Positions 8,688 through 15,857 of a DNA stretch of 64,000 nt are shown piece by piece (the first letter of the stretch is position 1; each line of letters begins with the position of its first letter). Made by a program: the position numbers and the translations under genes. The notes under the pieces were generated by a model. The model searched no databases. It worked only from the letters and a program-made list of their open reading frames with translations, and was not told where the DNA came from. This stretch comes from Stenotrophomonas maltophilia R551-3 (GTDB lineage Bacteria; Pseudomonadota; Gammaproteobacteria; Xanthomonadales; Xanthomonadaceae), in the NCBI RefSeq assembly GCF_000020665.1, contig NC_011071.1, forward strand, positions 1,106,501 to 1,170,500, in the 5' to 3' direction.

Positions 8688-8798
8688 CCCCGTCCAAGTC
8701 TCGGGGGTCACTTCAGGGACGGGTTCACGGCGTCCCCCGCGAACCCACCCCGCCCGGCCAAGCACGGCTTTTGATCTGAGCGACCAACCACGAGGGGC

Positions 8799-9509
8799 TC
8801 AGCCGTTCGCTGCCAACTCCACATCCAGCGCGCGCAGGCGATCCACGGTCCCGACATCGGTCCAGCGCCCGCGATGGTGCTGTCCGGTCATCAACCCCTG
8901 CGCCATGAAGTGCTTCTGCAACGGCACCACCGAGAACTTCGGCGGCAGCCGCTCGCTGCCCGGCGCATCACCGATCACCGCGCGCCAGTCGGCCACGATG
9001 GAAGGGCGATACACGCCGATGCCCGCATAGGTCAGGCAGGGTCCTGCCCGGTCGTGGTACAGCACACCCTGCGCATCGAGACGGTAGTCACCTTCGGGGT
9101 GCTGAGCCGGATTGTCGACCAGCACCAGGTGTGCCTGGCCTTGTGGCTCACGGGGCAGCGTGGCGAAATCGAAATCGGTCCAGATGTCGCCGTTCACCAC
9201 CAGGAACGGGGCGTCGCCCAGCACCGGCAGTGCGTTGAGGATGCCGCCGCCGGTTTCCAGCGGGGTCGGCCCTTCGTACAGGAAATGCAGTTGCAGGCCC
9301 CATTGGCTACCGTCGCCCAGCGTCGCCGGGAACTGCTCGGCCAACCACGCGGTGTTGACGACCACCTCGCGCACGCCCAACGCGACGAGGCGCTCCAGGT
9401 GCCAGACGATCAGCGGTTTGCCGGCCACTTCCAGCAGCGGCTTGGGCGTGTGCAGCGTCAGCGGGCGCATGCGCTCGCCCAGGCCTGCGGCAAAGACCAG
9501 TGCTTTCAT
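8799..9509 (-). CDS. murU: N-acetylmuramate-1-phosphate uridylyltransferase (MurU)
   Basis: Nucleotidyltransferase that converts MurNAc-1-P and UTP to UDP-MurNAc in the anabolic peptidoglycan recycling route, cytosolic. The N-terminal signature AAGLGERMRPLT (7-18) and KPLLEVAGKPLI are those of the sugar-nucleotidyltransferase fold; VVNGDIWTDFDF supplies the metal-binding aspartates and PLETGGGI the substrate loop. The 236-residue length fits MurU rather than longer GlmU or mannose guanylyltransferases. Start 9509 overlaps the amgK stop by ATGA, and the amgK-murU pair is the recognised recycling operon that bypasses MurA, the fosfomycin target. Confidence 0.93.
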   Translation of the reverse strand: MKALVFAAGLGERMRPLTLHTPKPLLEVAGKPLIVWHLERLVALGVREVVVNTAWLAEQFPATLGDGSQWGLQLHFLYEGPTPLETGGGILNALPVLGDAPFLVVNGDIWTDFDFATLPREPQGQAHLVLVDNPAQHPEGDYRLDAQGVLYHDRAGPCLTYAGIGVYRPSIVADWRAVIGDAPGSERLPPKFSVVPLQKHFMAQGLMTGQHHRGRWTDVGTVDRLRALDVELAANG

Positions 9510-10531
9510 CGGGCCACGCGCATCGGTGCGGCCAGCTCGGCCAGCGCCGGCTTGATGCGGTGTTCCAGCAGTTGCTGCAGCGGTGCCAGCTCGCGGTAGC
9601 GCGGCAGCACTTCGTCCAGATAGTTGATGAAGCGCGGCGCGTCGTCCAGGTAATGGCCCTTGTTGTCGCGGTAGCGCAGGCGACAGAACAGACCGAGGAT
9701 CTTCACGTGGCGCTGGATGCCCATCCAGTCGGCATCGCGCAGGAAGATGGCGCGTTCGGGTACCGGCAGGCCGGCGGCGCGGGCGCGCTCGTGGTACTGC
9801 GCCAGCCACTCGTCCACGCGCTGCAGCGGCCAGCTCAGGAACGCGTCCTTGAACAGGCTCACCGCGTCGTAGGCGATCGGGCCACGCACCAGGTCCTGGA
9901 AATCCAGCACCGCCGGACCGTCGTCGACCGGCATCAGGTTGCGCGGCATGTAATCGCGATGGGTCAGCAGCTGCGCCTGGCCCAGGGCGTTGTCCATCAA
10001 CCGGCGGTGTACCAGCTGCAGGCCTTCGAGCTCGCCGCAGTCCAGCTCCAGGTGGAGGTGGCGCTGCAGGAACCATTCGTCGAACAGGCCGGCATCACGC
10101 TGCAGCAGCGCCTCGCCGAACTGGCCGAAGCCGGCGGGTACCGGAATCGCCTGCAGGCGCAGCAACTGTTCGATCGAGCGACCGAACCATTCATCGGCGT
10201 TGCGCTCGTCGAGGATCTTCGCCAGGGTCGGGCCGCCGAGATCTTCCAGCAGCAGGAAGCCAACATCGAGGTCCTGCGCCAGCAGCGCGGGCACGCGCAG
10301 GCCGTTGTCGTGCAGCAGGCCGTGCATGTGCAGCCACGGCCGCGGATCTTCCAGCCCCGGGGGGGCGTCCATCACGATGTGGCTGCCGCGCGTGCTGGTG
10401 GTGCGCCAGTAGCTGCGCATGCCGGCATCTACCGAAGCGCGCTCGACCACGGCGTTGCCGTCGTCAAGCTGGGTACGGGCCCACCGCAGGCGCTGCGCGC
10501 TGCGCTGGGGATCGGAGGCGGGTTCGGTCAT
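9506..10531 (-). CDS. amgK: N-acetylmuramate/N-acetylglucosamine kinase (AmgK)
   Basis: Aminoglycoside-phosphotransferase-fold kinase that phosphorylates the anomeric position of MurNAc (and GlcNAc), feeding MurU. The 341-residue protein starts MTEPASDPQRSAQRLRW; an upstream extension of the frame is not protein-like. The catalytic loop is LLTHRDYMPRNLMP (HxD with the following Asn) and the metal-binding motif is AVLDFQDLVRGP. Directly followed by, and overlapping, murU. Together with murU it allows cell-wall recycling without de novo UDP-MurNAc synthesis. Confidence 0.93.
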   Translation of the reverse strand: MTEPASDPQRSAQRLRWARTQLDDGNAVVERASVDAGMRSYWRTTSTRGSHIVMDAPPGLEDPRPWLHMHGLLHDNGLRVPALLAQDLDVGFLLLEDLGGPTLAKILDERNADEWFGRSIEQLLRLQAIPVPAGFGQFGEALLQRDAGLFDEWFLQRHLHLELDCGELEGLQLVHRRLMDNALGQAQLLTHRDYMPRNLMPVDDGPAVLDFQDLVRGPIAYDAVSLFKDAFLSWPLQRVDEWLAQYHERARAAGLPVPERAIFLRDADWMGIQRHVKILGLFCRLRYRDNKGHYLDDAPRFINYLDEVLPRYRELAPLQQLLEHRIKPALAELAAPMRVAR

Positions 10532-10595
10532 GCAGGCATATCCGGGCGCGCCGGGCGCGCCAACGTCGGGAACAGGAAGGGAAGGGCGGTCAGGC

Positions 10596-10865
10596 TCAGC
10601 GGCGACCGCTGAACAGGCGCAGGATCGCCAGCACGACGACCGCGCCCACGACCGCACCGAAGAAACCGGCCGGTTCGCCGGCGGCGTACCAGCCCATGTA
10701 CTGGCCGAACCACCCGGCCAGCAGCGCGCCGATGATGCCCAGCACGATGGTCAGGAGGCAGCCCATGCGGTTGTTGCCGGGCATGAAGAATCGCCCGAGC
10801 AGGCCGACGAAGAAGCCGACCAGGATGATGTACAGCCAGCTGCTGCTGCCGAACAGACCATTCAT
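10596..10865 (-). CDS. GlsB/YeaQ/YmgE family small membrane protein
   Basis: An 89-residue inner-membrane protein with three hydrophobic segments: YIILVGFFVGLLGRFFMPGN, MGCLLTIVLGIIGALLAGWF and FFGAVVGAVVVLAILRLF. The glycine-rich pattern and the GRFFMPG and LGIIGALLAGW motifs are those of the transglycosylase-associated GlsB/YeaQ/YmgE family, linked to stress responses in other bacteria. Start 10865 (MNGLFGSSS) is preferred over an extension of six residues. It lies 64 bp upstream of amgK on the same strand and could be cotranscribed with it. Confidence 0.88.
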   Translation of the reverse strand: MNGLFGSSSWLYIILVGFFVGLLGRFFMPGNNRMGCLLTIVLGIIGALLAGWFGQYMGWYAAGEPAGFFGAVVGAVVVLAILRLFSGRR

Positions 10866-10887
10866 GCGTGTGATTCCCACCAAGAGT

Positions 10888-10918
10888 GGACGCAGCCTAG
10901 CAAGGCCAGGCTGCGTCC
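10888..10918 (-). terminator. Hairpin after the M20 dipeptidase gene
   Basis: Perfect 11-bp stem (GGACGCAGCCT / AGGCTGCGTCC, loop of 9) just past the M20 stop at 10936 and before the GlsB-like start. No T tract follows on the minus strand, so termination would be weak or Rho-assisted; it may instead protect an mRNA end. Confidence 0.5.
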
Positions 10919-10935
10919 GTCACGGTGTGCCGCTG

Positions 10936-12429
10936 TCAGCAGCAGCCGTGGTCGCCGTGGCGGGTGCCGCTGTCGGCAGCCACCGGCGAACCGCTGGTCT
11001 CGCCACGCAGGCTGGCGGCGTAGTGCTCGCTGATCACCTTGGACACGCAGGACGTGACCTTCTTGCCCATCGGGATGTGCAGGAACTCGTTCGGGCCGTG
11101 CGCGTTGGAGTGCGGGCCGAGCACGCCGGTGATCATGAACTGTGCGCCCGGGAATTTCTCGCCGAGCATGCCCATGAACGGGATCGAGCCGCCTTCGCCC
11201 ATGTACATCGCCGGCTTGCCGAAGAAGGCCTGGCTGGCGTCGTCGATCGCCTTGGTCAGCCACGGCGCCATCGCCGGAGCATTCCAGCCGGTGGAGGCCT
11301 TTTCCAGGTCCAGGGTGACCTGTGCGCCGTTCGGCGGATCGCGTAGCAGCGCTTCCTTCAGCAGTTCGCCGCAGGTCTTGCCATCGGCAGTCGGCGGCAG
11401 GCGAAGCGACAGCTTCACCGACGTCTGCGGGCGCAGCACGTTGCCGGCCGATTCCAGCGCCGGCATGCCACCCACGCCGGTGACCGACAGCGCCGGGCGC
11501 CAGGTGCGGTTGAGCACCAGCTCGGTCAGGTCCTCGTTCATCGGGCGCAGGCCGTCGACCATCGGGAACTTCTCGAAGATCTCGGTATCGACCACTTCGG
11601 CGGCGCGCTTGGCCTGCGCCTGGCGCTCGGCCGGAATTTCAACGTTCATGCCATCGATCAGGATGCGGCCGGTGTCCTGGTCCTCGATGCGCGACAGCAG
11701 CTGGCGCAGCAGGCGGAAGCTGGACGGCACAACGCCGGAGGCATCGCCGGAATGCACGCCTTCGTTGAGCACCTTCACGGTGAAGTTGCCGCCGGTCAGG
11801 CCGCGCAGCGAGGTGGTGCACCACAGCTGGTCGTAGTTGGCGCAGCCCGAATCCAGGCAGACTACCAGCGACGGCTTGCCGATGCGGTCGGCCAGGTGGT
11901 CGACGTAGGCCGGCAGGTCGTAGCTGCCCGATTCTTCACAGGCCTCGATCAGCACCACGCAGCGGGCATGCGGCAGGCCCTGGGCCTGCAGTGCCAGCAC
12001 CGCGGCCAGCGAGCCGAAGATGGCGTAGCCATCGTCCGCACCGCCGCGGCCATACAGCTTGTCGCCGCGCAGGACCGGGGTCCACGGGCCGAGGTCGTCG
12101 TCCCAGCCGGTCATTTCCGGCTGCTTGTCCAGGTGGCCGTAGAGCAGGATGGTGTCGTCGCCGGTTTCGGCGCCGGTAGCCGGAATTTCCAGGAAGATCA
12201 GCGGGGTACGGCCTTCCAGGCGCACCACTTCAACCTTCAGGCCGGGCAGCTGCTGGGCCTTGGCCCAGTTCTCCATCAGCGTGACCGCCTGTTCCATGTA
12301 GCCGTTCTGCACCCAATTGGCGTCGAACATCGGCGACTTGTTGGGAATGCGGATGTAGTCGACCAACTGCGGGACGATTTCGCTGTCCCACTTGTCATTG
12401 ACGAATTGGCCGAGCTTGGCGCTGTCCAT
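10936..12429 (-). CDS. M20 family metallodipeptidase
   Basis: Zinc-dependent carboxypeptidase/dipeptidase of the M20 family, 497 residues. Metal-site residues are visible: H99 and D101 in YGHLDKQPE, D132 in GRGGADDGY, and the EE pair at E165-E166 in IEACEESGS. The large insertion between the catalytic halves is the dimerisation lid. Start at 12429 (MDSAKLGQFV) is chosen because GGAG lies six bases upstream. No signal peptide, so cytosolic. The extreme C-terminus RHGDHGCC, a His/Asp/Cys tail after a low-complexity segment, is unusual for the family and may bind metal. Monocistronic by spacing; substrate specificity cannot be read from sequence. Confidence 0.9.
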   Translation of the reverse strand: MDSAKLGQFVNDKWDSEIVPQLVDYIRIPNKSPMFDANWVQNGYMEQAVTLMENWAKAQQLPGLKVEVVRLEGRTPLIFLEIPATGAETGDDTILLYGHLDKQPEMTGWDDDLGPWTPVLRGDKLYGRGGADDGYAIFGSLAAVLALQAQGLPHARCVVLIEACEESGSYDLPAYVDHLADRIGKPSLVVCLDSGCANYDQLWCTTSLRGLTGGNFTVKVLNEGVHSGDASGVVPSSFRLLRQLLSRIEDQDTGRILIDGMNVEIPAERQAQAKRAAEVVDTEIFEKFPMVDGLRPMNEDLTELVLNRTWRPALSVTGVGGMPALESAGNVLRPQTSVKLSLRLPPTADGKTCGELLKEALLRDPPNGAQVTLDLEKASTGWNAPAMAPWLTKAIDDASQAFFGKPAMYMGEGGSIPFMGMLGEKFPGAQFMITGVLGPHSNAHGPNEFLHIPMGKKVTSCVSKVISEHYAASLRGETSGSPVAADSGTRHGDHGCC

Positions 12430-12628
12430 CTGAAACTCCGGTTGCATGGGCTGATCCGGCCATTCTACGCCTGTGCCACGGGTAGGGTTTTTCCTACATC
12501 ACGTCGGGTATTTGGCTGGCTTTTAGAAATCCAGGAAACCGATAGGCTGTGTGCATGTGGTGACGGACACTGTTCCTACCGACGGGATTGCCGGTCGGGA
12601 CGGCCAGAATCACAAGGAGATACACGTC

Positions 12629-12955
12629 GTGCCTTGGAGTGTCGTGTTGAGGGCACTGGTGCTGGTCGTGTGGATCGCTGGGGCGCATGCCGCCGAACCG
12701 ATCGACATCAACCGCGCCGATGCCCAAGCGCTGCAGCAGGGATTGACGATGGTCGGAGCCGCCAAGGCCGAGGCGATCGTCGAGCACCGGCGCAGACACG
12801 GCCCGTTTCATCGCGTCGAGGACCTGACGCAGGTGAAGGGGATAGGGAAAGCAATCGTCGAACGGAATCGACAGCGGATCACCGTAGGCAACAGGTTGTT
12901 GCCGGCGGATCCGGTACCTGGATCGGTACCGGTGCGAACCGTACCGAGGCGCTGA
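12629..12955 (+). CDS. ComEA-like helix-hairpin-helix protein
   Basis: A 108-residue exported protein. A GTG start at 12629 is chosen because AAGGAGA (12614-12620) sits eight bases upstream and it gives a clean signal peptide (PWSVVLRALVLVVWIAGAHA, cleavage before AEP). The mature part INRADAQALQQGLTMVGAAK ... KGIGKAIVERNRQ holds the paired helix-hairpin-helix motifs of ComEA, which bind double-stranded DNA in the periplasm during natural transformation. The tail is proline-rich. It is alone on this strand; the region downstream carries the hairpin array described separately. Confidence 0.85.
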   Translation: MPWSVVLRALVLVVWIAGAHAAEPIDINRADAQALQQGLTMVGAAKAEAIVEHRRRHGPFHRVEDLTQVKGIGKAIVERNRQRITVGNRLLPADPVPGSVPVRTVPRR

Positions 12956-12956
12956 C

Positions 12957-13231
12957 AGCAGGAATCGTCGGAACCGGCAGGAGGCTGGTTCACCGGTCAC
13001 GGACAGGAAGGCCTTGACCACCGACCGCCGCAGGACGCGGCACCAATCACCAGGATGGTGGCATCACAGACCTGTGGAAGGGGCTGAGATACAAACAGGA
13101 CAGACGCGGCCGCGTGCAGGATGCAACGCTACCCCCACAGCGCAGGATGCGAGGGGGCGGCAGCAGGCCGACAAGGACGTAACGATTGCCCGGTACGACA
13201 CATGGCTGTGTCGCCGGGCAGTTTCATTTCC
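12957..13231 (+). ncRNA. Candidate CsrA/RsmA-sequestering small RNA (CsrB/RsmZ-like)
   Basis: The space between the comEA-like gene and the L,D-transpeptidase gene is packed with GGA triplets, many in hairpin loops. Seen directly: an 8-bp stem with loop AGGAG (12971-12991); GGTCA/TGACC enclosing GGACAGGA (12995-13019); CCGC/GCGG with loop AGGAC (13028-13040); CACC/GGTG with loop AGGAT (13048-13060); a bulged stem with loop AGGAT (13112-13129); CGC/GCG with loop AGGAT inside CCCCC/GGGGG (13132-13157); a further AAGGA at 13173. It ends in a 14-bp-stem hairpin (13187-13220) followed by GTTTCATTTCC. Repeated AGGA loops are the hallmark of CsrB/RsmZ RNAs. I see no certain promoter, so the 5' end is unknown and it could be a processed comEA 3' UTR. 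Confidence 0.6.
13187..13231 (+). terminator. Terminator-like hairpin closing the AGGA-loop array
   Basis: Arms TGCCCGG and CGACACA pair with TGTGTCG and CCGGGCA around a TGGC loop, with only a TA bulge on the left side. It is followed by an interrupted T-rich run (GTTTCATTTCC). It is the only strong hairpin in the array lacking a GGA loop, which suits a terminator role. Confidence 0.6.
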
Positions 13232-13307
13232 GGCGCCTGGTTTTGCCGCGGCCACCACGGGCCGATGGTGTACGGTGGCCGCTCCGCATGGAAAGGACCC
13301 CCGCTGG

Positions 13308-14393
13308 ATGCTTCCGCACCGCCCCACGACCCTGATGCTCGCCCTTGCACTGGCGCTGCCGCCGCTGGCCCATGCCGCTGCGCCGACGTCGGCTGCCAAA
13401 CCAGCAGCTGCCGCAGCCAGCAGCGCCGAAGTGCGCGGACCGACCGACCTGAAGCCGGGCGAGTACCTGTGGCATCCGGAAATCTCGCCGACCGGCCCGA
13501 TCGTGCTGGTGGTCAGCCTCGATGAACAGCGCGCCTACGTGTACCGCAACGGCATCGCGATCGGCCTGACCACGATCAGCTCGGGCAAGGCCGGGCACGA
13601 GACGCCAACGGGTGTGTTCACCATCCTGCAGAAGGACAAGGACCACAAGTCCAACCTCTACAACAGCGCGCCGATGCCGTACATGCAGCGGCTGACCTGG
13701 GACGGCATCGCCCTGCATGGCGGCAGCCTGCCCGGGCACCCGGCCTCGCACGGCTGCGTGCGGCTGCCGCAGGCTTTCGCGCAGAAGCTGTTCAGTGAAA
13801 CCCAGCGCGGCGACACCGTGGTCGTGGCCGATGCCAAGAGCTCGCCGATGACGCTGGCCTATCCGTCGGTGCTGGCGCCGGTCAACGCGCGTGGCCAGGC
13901 CCTGCCGGAGACCGAGGGCGGGGCGCCGGCGCAGGCCTGGTGGAACGACAGCGCGGCGCCGGCGGGGCAGGTCGGCATCCTGGTCAGCCTGCACGACCAG
14001 CGCCTGTACGTGCTGCGCGATGGTGTGATGATCGGCGAGTCGCCGTTGAAGGCCGACGCGCTGCCAGCGTTCCAGGGCACCACCTTGTTTGTGATGGGGC
14101 AGGGTTACAGCGACACCCCCAGCCCGCTGGACGTGAACCAGCGCCTGCACCAGTGGACGGCCTATCCGCTGCTGGGCCAGGACCGTGCCCAGGCCACCCC
14201 GGACCTGCTGGCCACGCCCTCGCTGCCGATGGCGCTGCCGGCCGATTTCGCCCGCCAGCTGTACCAGGTGCTGGTGCCGGGCACGACCCTGCTGGTGACC
14301 TCGCTGCCGGCGGTCCGCCCAAGCCCGGCTGAATCCGGAATGCAGCCGGTCTTGGAATCCGAGCCGCCAGGGTCCACCCTCAAGGGCAACTGA
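13308..14393 (+). CDS. L,D-transpeptidase (YkuD domain) with C-terminal repeat domain
   Basis: Exported 361-residue protein. A signal peptide (cleavage near residue 24) and an Ala-rich linker precede a YkuD catalytic domain at about 65-175. The catalytic motif is complete: H137 in ALHGGSLPGHPASHGC, with S147, H148, G149, nucleophile C150 and R152. After it, residues 205-330 contain a second, degenerate copy of the first strands of a YkuD-like fold (GQVGILVSLHDQRLYVLRDG mirrors IVLVVSLDEQRAYVYRNG) without a cysteine motif. The enzyme would form 3-3 cross-links or anchor proteins to peptidoglycan. The next gene, also an L,D-transpeptidase-like protein, starts 17 bp on. Confidence 0.92.
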   Translation: MLPHRPTTLMLALALALPPLAHAAAPTSAAKPAAAAASSAEVRGPTDLKPGEYLWHPEISPTGPIVLVVSLDEQRAYVYRNGIAIGLTTISSGKAGHETPTGVFTILQKDKDHKSNLYNSAPMPYMQRLTWDGIALHGGSLPGHPASHGCVRLPQAFAQKLFSETQRGDTVVVADAKSSPMTLAYPSVLAPVNARGQALPETEGGAPAQAWWNDSAAPAGQVGILVSLHDQRLYVLRDGVMIGESPLKADALPAFQGTTLFVMGQGYSDTPSPLDVNQRLHQWTAYPLLGQDRAQATPDLLATPSLPMALPADFARQLYQVLVPGTTLLVTSLPAVRPSPAESGMQPVLESEPPGSTLKGN

Positions 14394-14410
14394 GTCCCCC
14401 TGTTGTGCCC

Positions 14411-15136
14411 ATGACTGCATCCCGCCTGTGCCGGCTGGCCGCGTTCGGCCTGCTGGCGACCTCGGCCAGCGCCCCGGCGCTGGCACAGACGCCCGCCCTT
14501 GCCACCAGCGCCGATGATCTGGCTGCCCTGCTGTCGCGCAGCGCGCCCAAGGCCGACCGCCACGTGTTGCAGCTGGCGGCGCACGCCATGCGCTGTGCGT
14601 TGCAGCGGCCGGAGCTGGGCATCAATGGTGATCGGCTCAGCGTGATCGACTATTCGCGCCCGTCCACCGAGCCGCGCCTGTGGGTGTTCGACCTGGCCCA
14701 CCAGCGCCTGCTGTTCGAGGAATGGGTGGCGCATGGCCGCAACAGCGGTGAGAACCGCACCGAACACTTCTCCAACCGCGATGGCAGTTTCATGTCCAGC
14801 CTCGGCGCGTTCACCGCGCAGGAGACCTACATGGGCGGCAACGGCTATTCGCTGCGCCTGGCCGGGCTGGAACCGGGCTTCAACGACCGCGCGCGTGACC
14901 GAGCCATCGTCATCCATGGTGCGCCGTACGTGAACCCGGCTACCGCGCAGCTGCAGGGGCGGCTGGGCCGCAGCCTGGGTTGCCCTGCGGTGCGGCTGTC
15001 GGTGGCCAAGCCGCTGATCGATGCGTTGCGTGGCGGCACGATGGTGTTTGCTTACTACCCCGACCAGGATTGGCTGAAGCACTCGCAGCTGCTGGCCGGC
15101 GAGTGCGGTGGCCAGGGCACGCTCGCCACGCGGTGA
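14411..15136 (+). CDS. Murein L,D-transpeptidase catalytic domain protein (YkuD_2 type)
   Basis: Exported 241-residue protein beginning MTASRLCRLAAFGLLATSAS, a signal peptide. The body matches the YkuD_2 group rather than classic YkuD: AIVIHGAPYVN supplies the conserved histidine and GRLGRSLGCPAVRLS the nucleophilic cysteine (SxGCPAV). DYSRPSTEPRLWVFDL and VAHGRNSG are typical upstream blocks. Probably acts on peptidoglycan in the periplasm. It lies 17 bp after the first L,D-transpeptidase gene, so the two likely form an operon of catalytically different enzymes. A GTG six bases upstream is a possible alternative start. Confidence 0.88.
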   Translation: MTASRLCRLAAFGLLATSASAPALAQTPALATSADDLAALLSRSAPKADRHVLQLAAHAMRCALQRPELGINGDRLSVIDYSRPSTEPRLWVFDLAHQRLLFEEWVAHGRNSGENRTEHFSNRDGSFMSSLGAFTAQETYMGGNGYSLRLAGLEPGFNDRARDRAIVIHGAPYVNPATAQLQGRLGRSLGCPAVRLSVAKPLIDALRGGTMVFAYYPDQDWLKHSQLLAGECGGQGTLATR

Positions 15137-15170
15137 TGCACGACGGCGCGCGGCATGATGCAATGCGCGG

Positions 15171-15782
15171 ATGAACATCGACTCCCTGCTGCACACTCCG
15201 AGCCAGGTGATCTCCCGCCTGGACTACCGCCGCGAACGTTGGCGGAATGGACTTGGCTGGACCCGCGAGATCCTGCGCCTGCCTGCGCAGGGCGATGACT
15301 GGGCGCTGCGCCTGTCGGTGGCCGAGATCGAGCAGGATGCCGCGTTCTCTGCCTTCCCCGGGGTGGAGCGCGAACTGGTGCTGCTGCAGGGCAATGGCGT
15401 GCGCCTGCGCTTCGACGATGGCCGTGTGGCCGAGGTGCTGCCACCGCACGGGCGCGTGCGTTTTGCTGGTGAGGAAGCGCTGCACGGCGAACTGGTCGAT
15501 GGCACCACCCACGACTTCAACCTGATGTGGAAGCGCGAGCTGCTGCAGGCCGAGCTGCTGCACCGGCCGCTGGTGGGCGCCATGTTCTTCTTCTGCGAAC
15601 CGGGTGTGGCCTGGGCGCTGCATCTGCTGGCCGGTCAGGCGGAGTTCGGTGCAGATAGCGGCTTGCCGGCGCTGCAGGCGGGCGATACCGCGTGGCTGTC
15701 GGCCGGCGAGCGTCAGCGGCACGCGTTGCAGGGCGGTGGCGAGTTGTTGGCGATCCGGGTGAGTGCGGCGACGATGGCATGA
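15171..15782 (+). CDS. hutD: HutD family protein
   Basis: A 203-residue cupin-like protein of the HutD/Ves family: opening LDYRRERWRNGLGWTREIL, then VAEIEQDAAFSAFPGVERELVLLQG and THDFNLMWKRE in the conserved order. HutD in pseudomonads has been proposed to limit histidine-utilisation expression; no hut genes are in this window, so the role here is uncertain. It starts 34 bp after the L,D-transpeptidase gene and is followed directly by a palindromic REP. Confidence 0.85.
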   Translation: MNIDSLLHTPSQVISRLDYRRERWRNGLGWTREILRLPAQGDDWALRLSVAEIEQDAAFSAFPGVERELVLLQGNGVRLRFDDGRVAEVLPPHGRVRFAGEEALHGELVDGTTHDFNLMWKRELLQAELLHRPLVGAMFFFCEPGVAWALHLLAGQAEFGADSGLPALQAGDTAWLSAGERQRHALQGGGELLAIRVSAATMA

Positions 15783-15785
15783 CCC

Positions 15786-15853
15786 TGTAGAGCCGAGCCC
15801 ATGCTCGGCTGCTTTTCGCGTTCCACCCAGCCGAGCATGGGCTCGGCTCTACA
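15786..15853. repeat. REP/SMAG palindrome pair (TGTAGAGCCGAGC type)
   Basis: Two 25-nt arms, TGTAGAGCCGAGCCCATGCT... at 15786-15810 and its complement at 15829-15853, separated by 18 bp. Each arm holds its own small hairpin (AGCCGAGC/GCTCGGCT). The GTAG opening is typical of S. maltophilia REPs. It lies between convergent hutD and the flavoreductase gene and may act as a bidirectional terminator. Confidence 0.85.
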
Positions 15854-15857
15854 GTGG

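Larger units (their letters stand above)
7288..8715 (+). mobile_element. IS3-family insertion sequence (IS150-like), 1428 bp
   Basis: Terminal inverted repeats are visible at both ends: the left end starts TGAAGTGACCCCCG and the right end finishes with its exact complement; over 24 terminal bases 22 match. The element is bounded by GGG at 7285-7287 and 8716-8718, a likely 3-bp target duplication. It encodes two overlapping frames, an HTH orfA and a DDE orfB one frame back, joined through an A7 slippery run. Length, ends, duplication size and frame arrangement fit the IS150 subgroup of IS3. Both frames are open and the catalytic residues are present, so the copy looks intact and possibly active. 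Confidence 0.93.
7225..8759. repeat. Second palindromic element, split by the IS
   Basis: Left arm 7225-7250 and right arm 8734-8759 are perfect 26-nt inverted copies of each other. Removing the IS (7288-8715) and one copy of the GGG duplication restores an element of about 104 bp whose centre matches the reverse complement of the intact element at 6932-7033. The break is at the CCCCCA/GGACGGG junction inside the centre. Confidence 0.8.
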
